Below are positions 1-8,800 of a stretch of DNA of 64,000 nt, piece by piece; position 1 is the first letter of the stretch, and each line of letters begins with the position of its first letter. This DNA comes from Trebonia sp963773105. Its GTDB lineage: Bacteria; Actinomycetota; Actinomycetes; Streptosporangiales; Streptosporangiaceae. The notes beneath the pieces are model-generated. The model was not told the DNA's origin. It was given only the letters and a program-made list of their open reading frames with translations, and made no database searches. The stretch is from contig CAVZAA010000010.1 of assembly GCA_963773105.1 (NCBI GenBank), positions 62,001-126,000 of the forward strand, given 5' to 3'. Made by a program: the position numbers and the translations under genes.

Positions 1-2
1 CA

Positions 3-86
3 CCGTCTGCGCACCTGCTGAGCTGCGGCCCGTGCGGCGAAGACTACCAAGGGCTGCTTCTGGCCGCTAGGGCCAATACGGCCTGA
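3..86 (+). CDS. C-terminal end of a zinc-binding anti-sigma-like small protein (5' partial)
   Basis: The window opens inside a reading frame that ends with a TGA at 84-86. The 27 visible residues contain His-x3-Cys-x2-Cys (HLLSCGPCGEDYQGLLLAA). This is the core of zinc-binding anti-sigma (ZAS) domains and is nearly identical to the end of the protein at 2524-2739. The family is about 70 residues long, so roughly two thirds lies outside the window. By analogy with the complete pair at 2524-3419, an ECF sigma gene probably lies just upstream. The role, holding a sigma factor until a redox or metal signal releases it, is inferred from the family. The peroxiredoxin that follows fits an oxidative theme. 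Confidence 0.6.
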   Translation, partial: PSAHLLSCGPCGEDYQGLLLAARANTA

Positions 87-246
87 CTGGTCATCTCCGG
101 GCGGGCAGCCGGTGACCTGCACCGCCGGGCAGCTCGAGGGGCAGCCGGATATCGCGAGGTAAGACGCCTGCCGAACCGGCGCTAACAACAGGACGGTCCG
201 GCACACCGCGGGCGTCATTTCCGTGAGCAGATAAAGGAGAGCCGTT

Positions 247-729
247 ATGCCGCTGCTGAGTCCCGGAGACTCGTTCCCCGCCCTGCCGCTGACCCCGCCG
301 GGCAGCCCGGCTCTGACCCTGCCGGACGCGTTCGATGGCGAGTTCGGAGTCGTGCTGTTCTTCCGCGGGTCGTGGTGCCCGTACTGCAACGCGCAGCTGC
401 GGGCATTCCAGCGGGCCGGCGACAGTCTCGCGGGCGCCGGGATCAAGGTCGCGGCGCTGTCGGTGGACGACGAGCCCGCCACTGCGGAGCTGATCGCCAA
501 GCACGGCCTGACCTTCCCGGTCGGGCACAGCGCCGACGCCCGGGCCATCGCCGGGCTCACCGGCGCGTTCATCAACCCCGACCCGGTCTACCTGCAGTCC
601 ACCGGTTTCGTCCTCGGCCCGGCCGGCCGGGTCGTGGTCAGCGTGTACTCCAGCGGCGCCATCGGCCGGCTCGTCCCCGAGGACGTGATCGGCCTGGTCC
701 GCTACTTGCGCGAGCACGCGACGGCCTGA
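247..729 (+). CDS. Peroxiredoxin-like (AhpC/TSA, thioredoxin-fold) protein
   Basis: A 160-residue thioredoxin-fold protein. The motif FFRGSWCPYCNAQLRAF (about residues 38-54) carries the redox Cys-x2-Cys expected of AhpC/TSA peroxiredoxin-like proteins, which reduce peroxides or act as thiol oxidoreductases in the cytoplasm. A conserved Thr-Phe-Pro-Val strand follows at about residues 88-91, and length is normal. The start is fixed by a strong AAAGGAG Shine-Dalgarno sequence at 233-239. It leads an apparent operon with the SDR at 757 and the DUF1684 gene at 1532, 27 bases and then an ATGA overlap apart. The zinc anti-sigma fragment upstream suggests control by a stress sigma factor. Substrate is unknown. 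Confidence 0.85.
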   Translation: MPLLSPGDSFPALPLTPPGSPALTLPDAFDGEFGVVLFFRGSWCPYCNAQLRAFQRAGDSLAGAGIKVAALSVDDEPATAELIAKHGLTFPVGHSADARAIAGLTGAFINPDPVYLQSTGFVLGPAGRVVVSVYSSGAIGRLVPEDVIGLVRYLREHATA

Positions 730-756
730 CCATGACCAGCAGAAAAGGAGACCGCA

Positions 757-1535
757 GTGGGAACCGTCTTTGCCGGTAAGACCGCGCTGATCACAGGGGC
801 GGGGCGCGGTATCGGCCGTGCCGTCGCACTCGAGCTGGCGGACGCCGGAGCCGGGCTGATCCTGGTCGCCCGCTCCGCGGACCAGCTGGCGCAGACCCAG
901 GACAGCCTGCTCGGCCGGGGCATCCCCGCCGGGCAGGTCCGGATCGTTCCCGCTGACCTCGGCGACGAACAACAGCGCGGCCGCGCGGCCGCGGCGGCGC
1001 TTGCGGCAGGCCGCGTGGACATCCTGGTCAACAACGCGGCCACCGTCGAGCCGCTCGGCCCGACCGCCGCCATCCCGGCCGCGGGGCTGCGCCGCGCCTT
1101 CGAGCTCAACGTCATCGCGCCCGCCGCGCTCACCGCCGCCGTGCTGCCCGGCATGCTGGACGCCGGCTGGGCCGCATCGTCAACGTCTCCAGCGCGATCG
1201 TCGCGCGGCCGGATTCCATGGTCCGCTTCAACGCCTACGCCGCGACCAAGGCCGCGCTGGAGGCGCACACCGTCAACCTCGCCGCCGAGCTGCGCGGCAC
1301 CGGCGTGACCGTAAACGTGTACCGGCCGGGCGGGGTGGACACCGCCATGCAGGCCTGGATCCGCCATCAGGATCCCGAACGCATCGGAACCGCCGCGTAC
1401 GAACGGTTCAACCGGAACTTCGCCGACGGCACCCTGATCACCCCCGAGCAGTCCGCCGCAGCCCTGATCGCACGCCTGGGCGGAGACGACACCGGGGTCA
1501 TCTGGGACGTCAGCACCGCCGCCGCCCGGTCATGA
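757..1535 (+). CDS. Short-chain dehydrogenase/reductase, interrupted by a one-base frameshift near 1171
   Basis: The first frame gives a classical SDR N-terminus with the NAD(P)-binding motif TGAGRGIG (about residues 12-19) and NNAA at about 91-94. It then turns into unrelated residues after GMLDAGW. The next frame resumes exactly in register with the serine strand (RIVNVSS) and the catalytic YAATK motif, ending at 1535. Restoring one G in the run at about 1168-1171 makes a single protein of about 259 residues, the normal SDR length. This looks like a homopolymer miscall rather than decay. GTG start with AAAGGAG at 743-749. Second gene of the peroxiredoxin operon; its stop overlaps the next start (ATGA). 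Substrate not predictable. Confidence 0.8.
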
Positions 1536-2149
1536 ACCCTGCAGCCGCCTTGCAACTGGCCGACTGGCGGCGCCAGACCGCGGCCTTGTACGCCCGGGTC
1601 CGCGAGCAGCCGGATCCCGCGGCCGCGCACGCGCTGTGGCGCGACGGCCGCGACCAGATGATGCGCTCGCACCCGCAGAGCCCGCTGCCCGCCGGCGACC
1701 CGATGCGAGCCCGCGGCGTGCCTTACGGGCCTTACGATCCGGCGTTGCGGTGGACCGTGCGCGTCGAGCCGGTCTCGCAGGGGCGGCGGCTCGCGATCGA
1801 CACCGGCCCGGATGGCGTGACCCGGCTCGAACAGGCCGGCTGGGTGACGCTCGCGGATCCCGTCCGTCAGCGGGTGGCGCTGTGGTGGCTGGATCAGTAC
1901 GGCGGCGGCCTGTTCCTGCCGCTCCGGGACGCGACGGCTGGCACTACCAGCTACGGTGGCGGCCGCTTTCTGCTCGATACGGCCAAGGGCGCCGATCTCG
2001 GCTCGGCCGGCCGGTCCCTCGTCATCGACCTGAACTTCCTGTACCACCCGTCCTGCCGGTACGACAGCCGCTGGGCCTGCCCGCTCGCGCCGGACGACAA
2101 CGTCATCGACCTGCCCATCCTGGCAGGGGAGCGGCTAGCCCCGCTATGA
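1532..2149 (+). CDS. DUF1684 family protein
   Basis: A 205-residue protein starting at the ATG that overlaps the SDR stop, so it is translationally coupled. The C-terminal half carries the DUF1684 hallmarks: a TSYGGGRFLLD segment, an LVIDLNFLYHPSC segment, a nearby WACPLAPDDN, and a terminal ILAGER. DUF1684 proteins are small cytoplasmic proteins of undetermined function; the conserved Cys pair (SC and AC) is the usual signature. Length is typical. It closes the peroxiredoxin-SDR-DUF1684 operon. Function is unknown, and a role in the same stress or detoxification response is inferred only from position. Confidence 0.85.
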   Translation: MNPAAALQLADWRRQTAALYARVREQPDPAAAHALWRDGRDQMMRSHPQSPLPAGDPMRARGVPYGPYDPALRWTVRVEPVSQGRRLAIDTGPDGVTRLEQAGWVTLADPVRQRVALWWLDQYGGGLFLPLRDATAGTTSYGGGRFLLDTAKGADLGSAGRSLVIDLNFLYHPSCRYDSRWACPLAPDDNVIDLPILAGERLAPL

Positions 2150-2285
2150 GCCCAGGTCGGCGTCCTTATGTTCAGGTACCCGCGAGGACCTCTCAGATTG
2201 TCGGAGGCCGCGCGTAAGGGCGACGCGCGGCCGGGCGCTAATCCACCCGACTGCGGAACACGCCGCAGCGGAGAGAAGAAGTATC

Positions 2286-2414
2286 ATGCACCGTCTGAAG
2301 AACCGGACCCTGGGCATCGCGCTGGGAGGCGCCGACCTCGGCGGGCTCGTGTTCACCGGCGCGACAAGCGCCTCGGCCGCGACGCTGAACGGCGGCGGAT
2401 ACGTGTCCGGGTGA
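2286..2414 (+). CDS. 42-residue signal-peptide ORF, probable remnant of a secreted protein
   Basis: ATG at 2286 follows a purine-rich GGAGAGAAGAAG. The 42 residues form a textbook Sec signal: basic start (HRLKNR), hydrophobic core (LGIALGGADLGGLVF), and an Ala-Ser-Ala cleavage site, followed by only about 11 mature residues (ATLNGGGYVSG) before TGA. So short a mature part suggests the 5' end of a larger exported protein that was truncated. A frameshift is an alternative, but neither other frame obviously continues it. Asp in the hydrophobic core (GADLGG) is unusual and also suggests decay. Confidence 0.4.
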   Translation: MHRLKNRTLGIALGGADLGGLVFTGATSASAATLNGGGYVSG

Positions 2415-2506
2415 GTGTACGGACCCTCGCGCTGTACGCCGCACCCGCAGCGGGAGCATGGCCCACTCGTGCTTGAGCCGGCCGAACTTGCGCTGTCACG
2501 TCCTGT

Positions 2507-2521
2507 CACGTCCGCGACGTG
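2507..2521. repeat. Direct and inverted TCACGTC repeats 3' of the anti-sigma gene
   Basis: TGTCACGTCC occurs twice head to tail (2494-2503 and 2504-2513). The second copy runs into a perfect 6-bp inverted repeat, CACGTC-cgc-GACGTG (2507-2512 / 2516-2521). It abuts the stop of the minus-strand gene ending at 2524, so it could be a weak transcript 3' hairpin or a binding site. No T-tract is present. Confidence 0.3.
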
Positions 2522-2523
2522 GG

Positions 2524-2739
2524 TCAGCTGACGGCCGCGAGCAGGCCGGCGAAGTCTTCGCCGCAGGGGCCGCAGGCGCGCAGGTGCGCTGCCACGCCCG
2601 GGTAGCGCCGTTCGGTCGCGTCGGTGCCCTGTCTGATCACCGCATCGACGTAAAGGTCCAGTATTTCCATCGCGTGATCGCATCCCACGTCCTGCGGATC
2701 GGTCTGCAGGAACTGGTCGAGCGCCCGCCATCCGCTCAT
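2524..2739 (-). CDS. Zinc-binding anti-sigma-like small protein
   Basis: A 71-residue protein with an upstream Cys-Asp-His (about residues 20-22) and the ZAS core HLRACGPCGEDFAGLL (His-x3-Cys-x2-Cys) near its C-terminus. Family knowledge: such proteins bind an ECF sigma factor and use Zn-thiolate ligands as a redox or metal switch. Its ATG overlaps the stop of the sigma gene (ATGA at 2736-2739), the standard arrangement for a coupled sigma/anti-sigma pair. There is no membrane segment, so it would be a soluble cytoplasmic regulator. It is very short for an anti-sigma factor. Three other traces of this protein occur in the window (3-86, 27245-27469, 30342-30416). Confidence 0.7.
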   Translation of the reverse strand: MSGWRALDQFLQTDPQDVGCDHAMEILDLYVDAVIRQGTDATERRYPGVAAHLRACGPCGEDFAGLLAAVS

Positions 2740-3419
2740 GACTTCCTCGGTTCTTCGTCGTGCAGATATCCGTGAGCGACCAGATGCGCGCGGATCTTTC
2801 GCCGGGCGTCGAACATCGTCTTGTAGATCGCGTTACGCGTCGAGCCGAGCTCGGCGGCCAGCGCGTCGAGGGGAATCCCGTCGACGATGATCGCGACGAA
2901 GACGCGGCGCTGCCGCTCGCTCAGCGCCTCGGTGACGGCCCGGCGAAGCGCACCGGCCAGTTCGCGGGACTCGGCGTGCTGCGCGGGGTCGGCACCGAAC
3001 CGGTCAGGAATGCGTTCCCACGCATCGCCGCCGACCTGTACTGGCGGATTGCGCCAGTAATGGCGGCCGAGCTTGGCTGACACCTCGAAGATGACGAACT
3101 TATACGCCCAAGTGGTAAAGCGGCTGTCCCCGCGGAACCGGTCCAGTTTGCCGGTGATCGCGAGCAACGCGTCGTCCGCCGCCTGATGGGCGAGGTCATC
3201 TCGCTCGCGTCCCTCGATGCGGGCGGGGCTGCGCCGCCGCAGCTCGGCGTGGGCAGCTCGCAGGAGCAGCTGGTGCAGGCGGGCGAGGGCATGTTCCCGT
3301 TCGGCGGCGCTGCGGGCGTCGCGGCCGGTACCGGCCAGGCACCTCAGCCACTCGCGCGACTCCGCATCGAGCGGGCCGCGTCTGCTGACCCCGGCGGCCG
3401 TACTCCCAGCCAACGACAT
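2736..3419 (-). CDS. ECF-type sigma-70 family RNA polymerase sigma factor
   Basis: A 227-residue sigma factor. The sigma2 region lies at about residues 50-115, including DRFRGDSRFTTWAYKFV with the region 2.3/2.4 aromatics. A linker follows, then sigma4 at about 145-215 (ALSERQRRVFVAIIVDGIPL, and the helix-turn-helix AAELGSTRNAIYKTMFDARR). Length and layout match ECF sigma factors. It recruits RNA polymerase to a stress regulon. The start has GGTCGGAG just upstream. The downstream gene is its likely zinc anti-sigma factor, coupled by ATGA. An almost identical C-terminal end (ANGYLT, matching AHGYLH here) survives in a chimera at 27466-27585, so this locus has been duplicated. Confidence 0.88.
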   Translation of the reverse strand: MSLAGSTAAGVSRRGPLDAESREWLRCLAGTGRDARSAAEREHALARLHQLLLRAAHAELRRRSPARIEGRERDDLAHQAADDALLAITGKLDRFRGDSRFTTWAYKFVIFEVSAKLGRHYWRNPPVQVGGDAWERIPDRFGADPAQHAESRELAGALRRAVTEALSERQRRVFVAIIVDGIPLDALAAELGSTRNAIYKTMFDARRKIRAHLVAHGYLHDEEPRKS

Positions 3420-3574
3420 GCTCCGACCTTACAAGGCTTATCGCAACGCTGCCGCCCGCAAGGTAAGAGGACGCCCATCCTCGACGCCAAGACAGCGTGA
3501 CCAGTCCGGTCCCGAAAGACGGGCGCTGATTTCCGCCGTGGCACGGTGGCGGCTGGTAAACCGACTGCCTGCAG

Positions 3575-3757
3575 CTAACCGCCCAACGCCGTCTCTAGCT
3601 CAGCCTGCAACCGCCCGGCCATATCTCGCTCGGGTTTCTCAGTCAGCGTCCCTCCGGCAGCCACCAAACCCAAGATATTGAACAATGCCCGCACCTCCAC
3701 TGCGCTCAACCGAACGGTCGCGCCACCTGGGGGACCTGCATCCGGCCGAACGTCCAT
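3575..3757 (-). CDS. Small hypothetical protein (about 60 residues)
   Basis: Starting at the ATG at 3757, the frame encodes MDVRPDAGPPGG followed by a well-formed amphipathic stretch (TVRLSAVEVRALFNILGLV...MAGRLQAELETALGG). The composition (Val/Leu helix, acidic C-terminus) looks like real protein and not like a shadow frame. No recognised domain, no membrane segment, no signal peptide. The frame could also begin further upstream at 3814. Convergent with nothing, and about 150 bases upstream of the sigma gene. It may be an intact small regulator or the tail of a lost gene. Confidence 0.4.
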   Translation of the reverse strand: MDVRPDAGPPGGATVRLSAVEVRALFNILGLVAAGGTLTEKPERDMAGRLQAELETALGG

Positions 3758-3759
3758 GG

Positions 3760-4178
3760 ACCGAGCATGGCACGAACCATCCGCACGCGCCGCGAGCAGA
3801 TCCAGATGCAGCACGGACCGCCTGGGACCCGTTCGCAGACCTCGCGAGCGACATCAAGCCCCCTGGTCTCAAAGGCTGGAACCAGATGGCATCGCCCAGG
3901 TCCATGTGAGGTGCATCGCAGGTCCACCAGAGGTCAATCATCACGTGTACCTAACCGGGCGCAGGAGCACCAGACTGTTGCGATCCGCCGTGATCTTCAG
4001 CGCAGTGATGGGCACCGCGACGCATCCACCTCACAGGCACGCTGGCAGGGGATTACGGAGGATCATGGCTCGCTCCGGACTACTGCGGCGCCCTTCGGCA
4101 GATAACTGTCGTACTCGGCCAGGTTTACGAACCGGGCACCGTAGAACGCCGCCGGAAGCCGAGCCGGACGTTGCCATA
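3760..4178. other. About 420 bases without a convincing gene
   Basis: Open frames here on both strands have shadow-like composition. The only suggestive stretch is on the minus strand at about 4065-4145, where FYGARFVNLAEYDSYLP resembles the strand common in antibiotic-biosynthesis-monooxygenase (ABM) fold proteins. With no start, no continuation and no second motif it can only be called a possible remnant. The flanks (small ORF and truncated oxidoreductase) suggest a rearranged junction. Confidence 0.35.
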
Positions 4179-4640
4179 TCAAGTCAGCACCACGATCTTC
4201 CCGGCGACCCGGCCCTCCTCCATAGCCGTGTGGGCCTCGACGATCTGATCGATGTGGTGCACCGCGCCGATGGGGACCACGGCTGCGTCTTCGCTGACCG
4301 CGTTGATGAACCCCTGGAGAACGGCCGGCAGCAGGTCGGCAGCCCTGCCGCTGTACGAGGTGAGGCGCACGCCTCGGGGGATGTACTCGATCGGGTAGAA
4401 CTTGTCGATTATCCACTGGTTCGACAGCATTCCGGTAAAGCACACCACCCCGCGGACTCGAGTCGACCGCAACGTGTCTGGTAGCGTGGGCGCGCCGATC
4501 AGCTCGAGGGCGGCGTCGACCCCGCCGGGAACCATGCTCTGGACCCGGGCGGCTACCTGGCCGTGGTCGAGGATGACCTCATCCACCCCGATATCTGTTA
4601 GGGCCAGCGCCTTACCCTCCTGCCGGGTGGTGGACAGCAC
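4179..4640 (-). pseudogene. 5'-truncated zinc-independent quinone oxidoreductase / MDR dehydrogenase
   Basis: 153 residues matching only the C-terminal half of medium-chain dehydrogenase/reductase enzymes of the NADPH:quinone oxidoreductase type. Visible parts are the second half of the Rossmann domain (GVDEVILDHG, GGVDAALELIGAP, and GVVCFTGML) and the final strand IVEAHTAMEEGRVAGKIVVLT. Normal length is about 310-330. The N-terminal catalytic domain and the GxxGxxG nucleotide loop are missing, with homology beginning at ATTR-like LSTTRQEGKA. The break falls within 20 bases of the end of the giant gene at 4657, so a recombination junction probably removed the 5' half. Unlikely to make active enzyme. 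Confidence 0.75.
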
Positions 4641-4656
4641 CCCTCTTGACGCGGGG

Positions 4657-5818
4657 CTACGGCGCCGGGTTGACGTAAGTCAGATCGACCGAGAGGTTGG
4701 TCAGCCGCAGGAGCGGCATAGTCTGGGCGGTCAGGTGCGACGTGATCGTGAGATCGAAATGGAAGACGCCATCGCTCTGCGACGGACTGGTGGCGCTGAA
4801 CCAGACGCCCACCGCGGTACTCAGCTGGCTGACCAGGTCCGCCACCGTGGTCTGCCCGCCGCCGTCCTGCCAGGCCACCGTGGTGGGCGGCTGGAACAGC
4901 ACCGGCACCGTCACCGGGAGCGGCGGGACTCCCAGCCGCGGGTTGACGGTGTACGAGTAGGTGATGGCGATCTGCAGCTCGACCTCCGGAGGAAGGCCGG
5001 GTCCGGCCAGCGCCCCGAACAGCGCAGTGAGGTGGCCGTCGAGCGGCCGCGTGGCCGGGCTGTCCGATCCGATGGACGCGAGGTCGATCGGATTCGACGA
5101 GGTGAGCGTCGGCTGCAGCGGGCTGGAGAAGGCCACGTCGGGGGTGCGGTATACGAAGGACGGGGACGTGGGCCGGCCGCTCACGAGGTTCTCGTTGCGG
5201 GCCACGTACACGGTGGTCAGCGCGTCCTGCTGGCCGATCACCATCAGCCCGGGGTAGGCCACCGTCCGGGGCCCCAAGGTCTGGGCGGCGGCGAACAGCA
5301 GGACGTTGCCGGCGTCGTCGGCGTAGGAGTACTGCGAGGCGCCCTGGGGTGGCGAGCCCGCGGTATAAGGCTGCGCCGTGTAGCCGGCGATCTGCACCTC
5401 CGGCAGCGGCCCGCTGGCCGGCAGGACGGTGACGATCAGCGCCCCGGCGGTCGCGCCGACCGCACCCGAGTCCTCCTGGACCGAGAAGGCCCAGGCCGTT
5501 TCCGTGGCACTGACAACGCCAGCGTCCCGGTCTCGTACAGTGAAGCGGGGCCGCACGGCCGCGGCGGATTCAGCGGTGTCCGCGCGCCCGGTGATGGCGT
5601 CGAGCATGTCGTTCACGGCACCGATGGCGCAGGCGGCTGTCAGGACCGGAGAGGAGGTGGCGGCCGACGCCGACGTCAGCTTCGGCAGCGCTTCCTGCAG
5701 GTCGGCGTTCACATCGGGGAAGACGGTGACGAACTGGGCCATGGCGGCGAAGCTGTCGGCCAGCAGCGCCTCCGCGGCCAGGCTCTGCGCCACGTTGAAC
5801 ACCACCGTCGCGTAGACC
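4657..5818 (-). CDS. C-terminal segment of a giant beta-rich LysM protein (segment 5 of 5)
   Basis: About 385 residues continuing, after a one-base frameshift at about 5818-5821, from the segment ending in PVHYPQEH. It begins YATVVFNVAQSLAAEALLAD and ends YVNPAP with a TAG. It is rich in alternating Val/Thr/Leu strands typical of stacked beta-sandwich modules (for example GALIVTVLPASGPLPEVQIAG and VELQIAITYSYTV). No signal peptide, membrane segment, catalytic motif or repeat that I recognise. Because the frame resumes in perfect register, I read it as the C-terminus of the protein begun at 15837 and not as a separate gene. No ribosome site precedes the internal Met at 5805. Confidence 0.55.
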
Positions 5819-5821
5819 GTG

Positions 5822-8800
5822 TTCCTGCGGGTAGTGCACCGGGAGCGTGTAGGTGAAGGCGTAGGTCCACTCCGACAGGAGCGCCACGTCGGTGGTCTCG
5901 GGGTGGGTGGCCGTGCCCGACTGGGTCACCAGTGCCGGGCTGGCCGGGAAGCCGCGCAGCACCATGGGAATCTCGAAGCTGCCAAGCCCGGCTCCGGGCA
6001 GGGCGGGCTGCAGGCCCGGCTGGGTGCTGCTGCTGAGTGGCACGAAGCTCAGCCAGGTCGACGCGTAGTACGGCGTAATGCCGGATGTGCCGGTGATGCC
6101 TGGCACCTGGCCGATCTGGTGCTCTATCTGGCTGGGCTGGTACGACAGGTCGACGCTGATGGCGGAGGAGGCCGTGAACCCGGCCGTCTGGGCGGGGGTG
6201 GTCACCAGGAAGGCGAGGGGGACGCCGGTGGCGGTGGCCAGCGGCAGCCTGGCGGCGCCGAAGGCGACGCCGGGGACCGGGGTGCCGGGGACCGGGGGGG
6301 TGCCGGGGACCGGGGGGGTGCCGTTCTGAACCACGGCGCCGTAGAGGCTGGGCGGCTCGGCCGGCGCCGGATCTTCCGTGATGTCCGCCACGACATCGGC
6401 GTCGAACTGCAGCGCCGCCTGGGTGGCGTACGCGTTGCCGAGCTGCTGCAGCATCGCCTGCTGGAGAAGACCGCTGGCCGTGGCGCTGCCGGCGCTGGCC
6501 TGGTCGGCGAAGACGGGCTGCATCTGCTGTGCGTACATCGCGGCGAGCAGGGCCTTGTTGGCCTGCAGCGCGGCGAGGTTGTATTCCGACTTGAGGTTGT
6601 CCAGGATCACGAGCGCCGACAGGTTCTGCGGGGTCATGATCGCGTCCACGGCGGCGAAGATCGTTCGGGCCCATTGGTCGAGGTCGACACCGGTGAAGTT
6701 CTGCGGGGAGGGGTTGTTGTAGTCGATGCCCAAGCTGCCGTACGGGTAGATGTTGACGTCTGGCTCCGATATCAGCTGGGTCGAGATCGGGGCGGGCGCG
6801 AAGATCACCGGCGCGCTCAGGTTGGTCACCGCGTAGCCGATGGCGTCCGTGCTGGCCAGGCCGACCCGCACGGCCCACAGGGTGGCCGGGCTGGCGGCGC
6901 CGCCCTCGAAGCGGTTCGGCCCCGCGGCCACCTTCAGCACCGATGACGGCGAGGTCAAGGCCGTCTCGAAGTCCCTGGCGAAGGCCTGCAGGCCCGCTCC
7001 TGACGCCGCGCCGTCCGCTCCTGACGCCGTTCCGCCGCTAGTGCTGCCGCTGGACGGGGCCACCCCGCTGACCCCCGGAGCCAGCCTGATCGATGGAGCC
7101 AGCGCGGTCGATACGGTGCCGACGCCGGGCACCGCGGCGAACGCCCCCTGCGGCCTGCCGCCCGTCCGGGACAGGACCACGGCGCAGGTCAGCTCGAACA
7201 ACTGGGCCGGGTTGAGCGTGGCGGCGAGCGGGAAGCTGAAGAGAAGCGACGGGTTCGGCGGCGTCCCCGGGCTGCCCTGTTCCACGCTCGTCAGGCTCGT
7301 CAGGTAGGCGGTGATCGACCCGATCCAGCTGGTGAGGTTCCCCAGCTCGGCCGGCCCGAACGAGAACGGCGTCGTCGACAGGCTGGTCCCGACGGTCACG
7401 GTGACGCCGTTGGGATCGGCCAGCTGGGCCGCCAGCGTAGTGTAGGCCGCCAGGTCGGCCTGGGCGTTGGCGGCGTTGGCCGTGCTGTCCGTGCCGGTGT
7501 ACCGGGTGGTGTCGAAGTCGAGCTCGACCGTGAGCTGGGCGGCGCCGGCGGCGCCGGTCACCGACCACTGGCTGGTGACGGACGGCCACTGGGACACCGC
7601 GACGAGCGGGTCGGTGTAGCCGAGGAGCACGGGGGCCCGGTTGAGCGGGCCCGCGTCGCCAGGTTGCGGATCGTAAAGGTCGGTGATCAGCGTGTTGCCG
7701 AACATGTCGACCCAGGTGAACTCCACCTGCAGGAGCCGGCCGATGGCGTCGTAGGGCTCGGCCGTTCCCCCGCCGACCAGGGCGTCATAGCGGAGGGTGA
7801 CGTCGTAGGTCCACGTGTCGCCCTCGGCGAGCAGGTTGGGGCGGCGCATCTTGGCCACGCCGGAGCCGCCGGCGCGGCCGGGCCGACCGGGACGCCGAGG
7901 TTGCTTACCGCGAAATCGTGGTTCGCCGCGATCTGGTAGCCGAGCAGGCTGAACTGGTTGAGCAGCATGCTCTCCGGATCGGTCGCCGTGGCGGACGGCA
8001 CCGGGCGCTGGAGCCGGTACGGCTGGCACCCGGCCGGGAGCGTGCTCGAGGTCGCCGTCGGCCCGGCCGTCAGGGTCAGCGGGCTCGCGAAGAGCCCGGG
8101 CGTGTCCTGGTTGTCCACGGCCAGGGAAACCACGTCGGTCCCGTAGTAGGCGGCGATCGACCCGAGCGTGGACCCGCCTGCGCTTGTGCCGACCGTGACG
8201 GTGATCGCGGGGAGACGGATGGCCGTGTAGGGCGGGAGATCGGTCCAGCTGGTGATGCCCGGGTTCAGGCCGGAAATGGCGGACGGGTCGCTGACGCCGA
8301 AATAGGCGGCGATGGCGTCGAGGGCGCTGCCGGGCGGCGGACACCATGTACGTGCCCGTGTTGACGGTCAGGACGGCGCCGGTGACGAGGGCGACAGCCG
8401 AGTTGTCACCGGCGAACTGGCCGAGGTCGGCGTAGTGGGAGGCGGCGAGCCCGCCCAGGGTGTCGGTCGCGGCAGGGGTGACGGTCACGGCCTGCGGGAC
8501 GGCGGTGGCGACCACGGCCGACTGGGAGGTGTCGACCGGATCGGTGGCCACGTAGGCGTTCATGCAGTCGGCCACCCCGGTGACGCCGGTGCTGTAGACC
8601 ACGACGAGGGTGAGCGCGGCCTGGCCGGCCTTGTCGAAGACGGAGGCGGGCAGGCCGCTGCCCTGGTCGGAGTAGTACAGGTAGAAGCCGGCCGAGGCGG
8701 TGATGGCCGCCTCCCACAGCAGGCGCAGGAACACCGCGTTGCCGTTCAGCGCCGCCGGTCCCGCGGGCGGGGCGGCGGTCGCGGCCCTGGCCATGGCGGC

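Noticed and set aside
247..972. Long minus- and plus-strand ORFs overlapping clear genes
   Set aside because: Overlapping Arg/Pro/Gly-rich frames are shadows produced by high GC; they lack motifs, ribosome sites and natural composition. This applies across the window.
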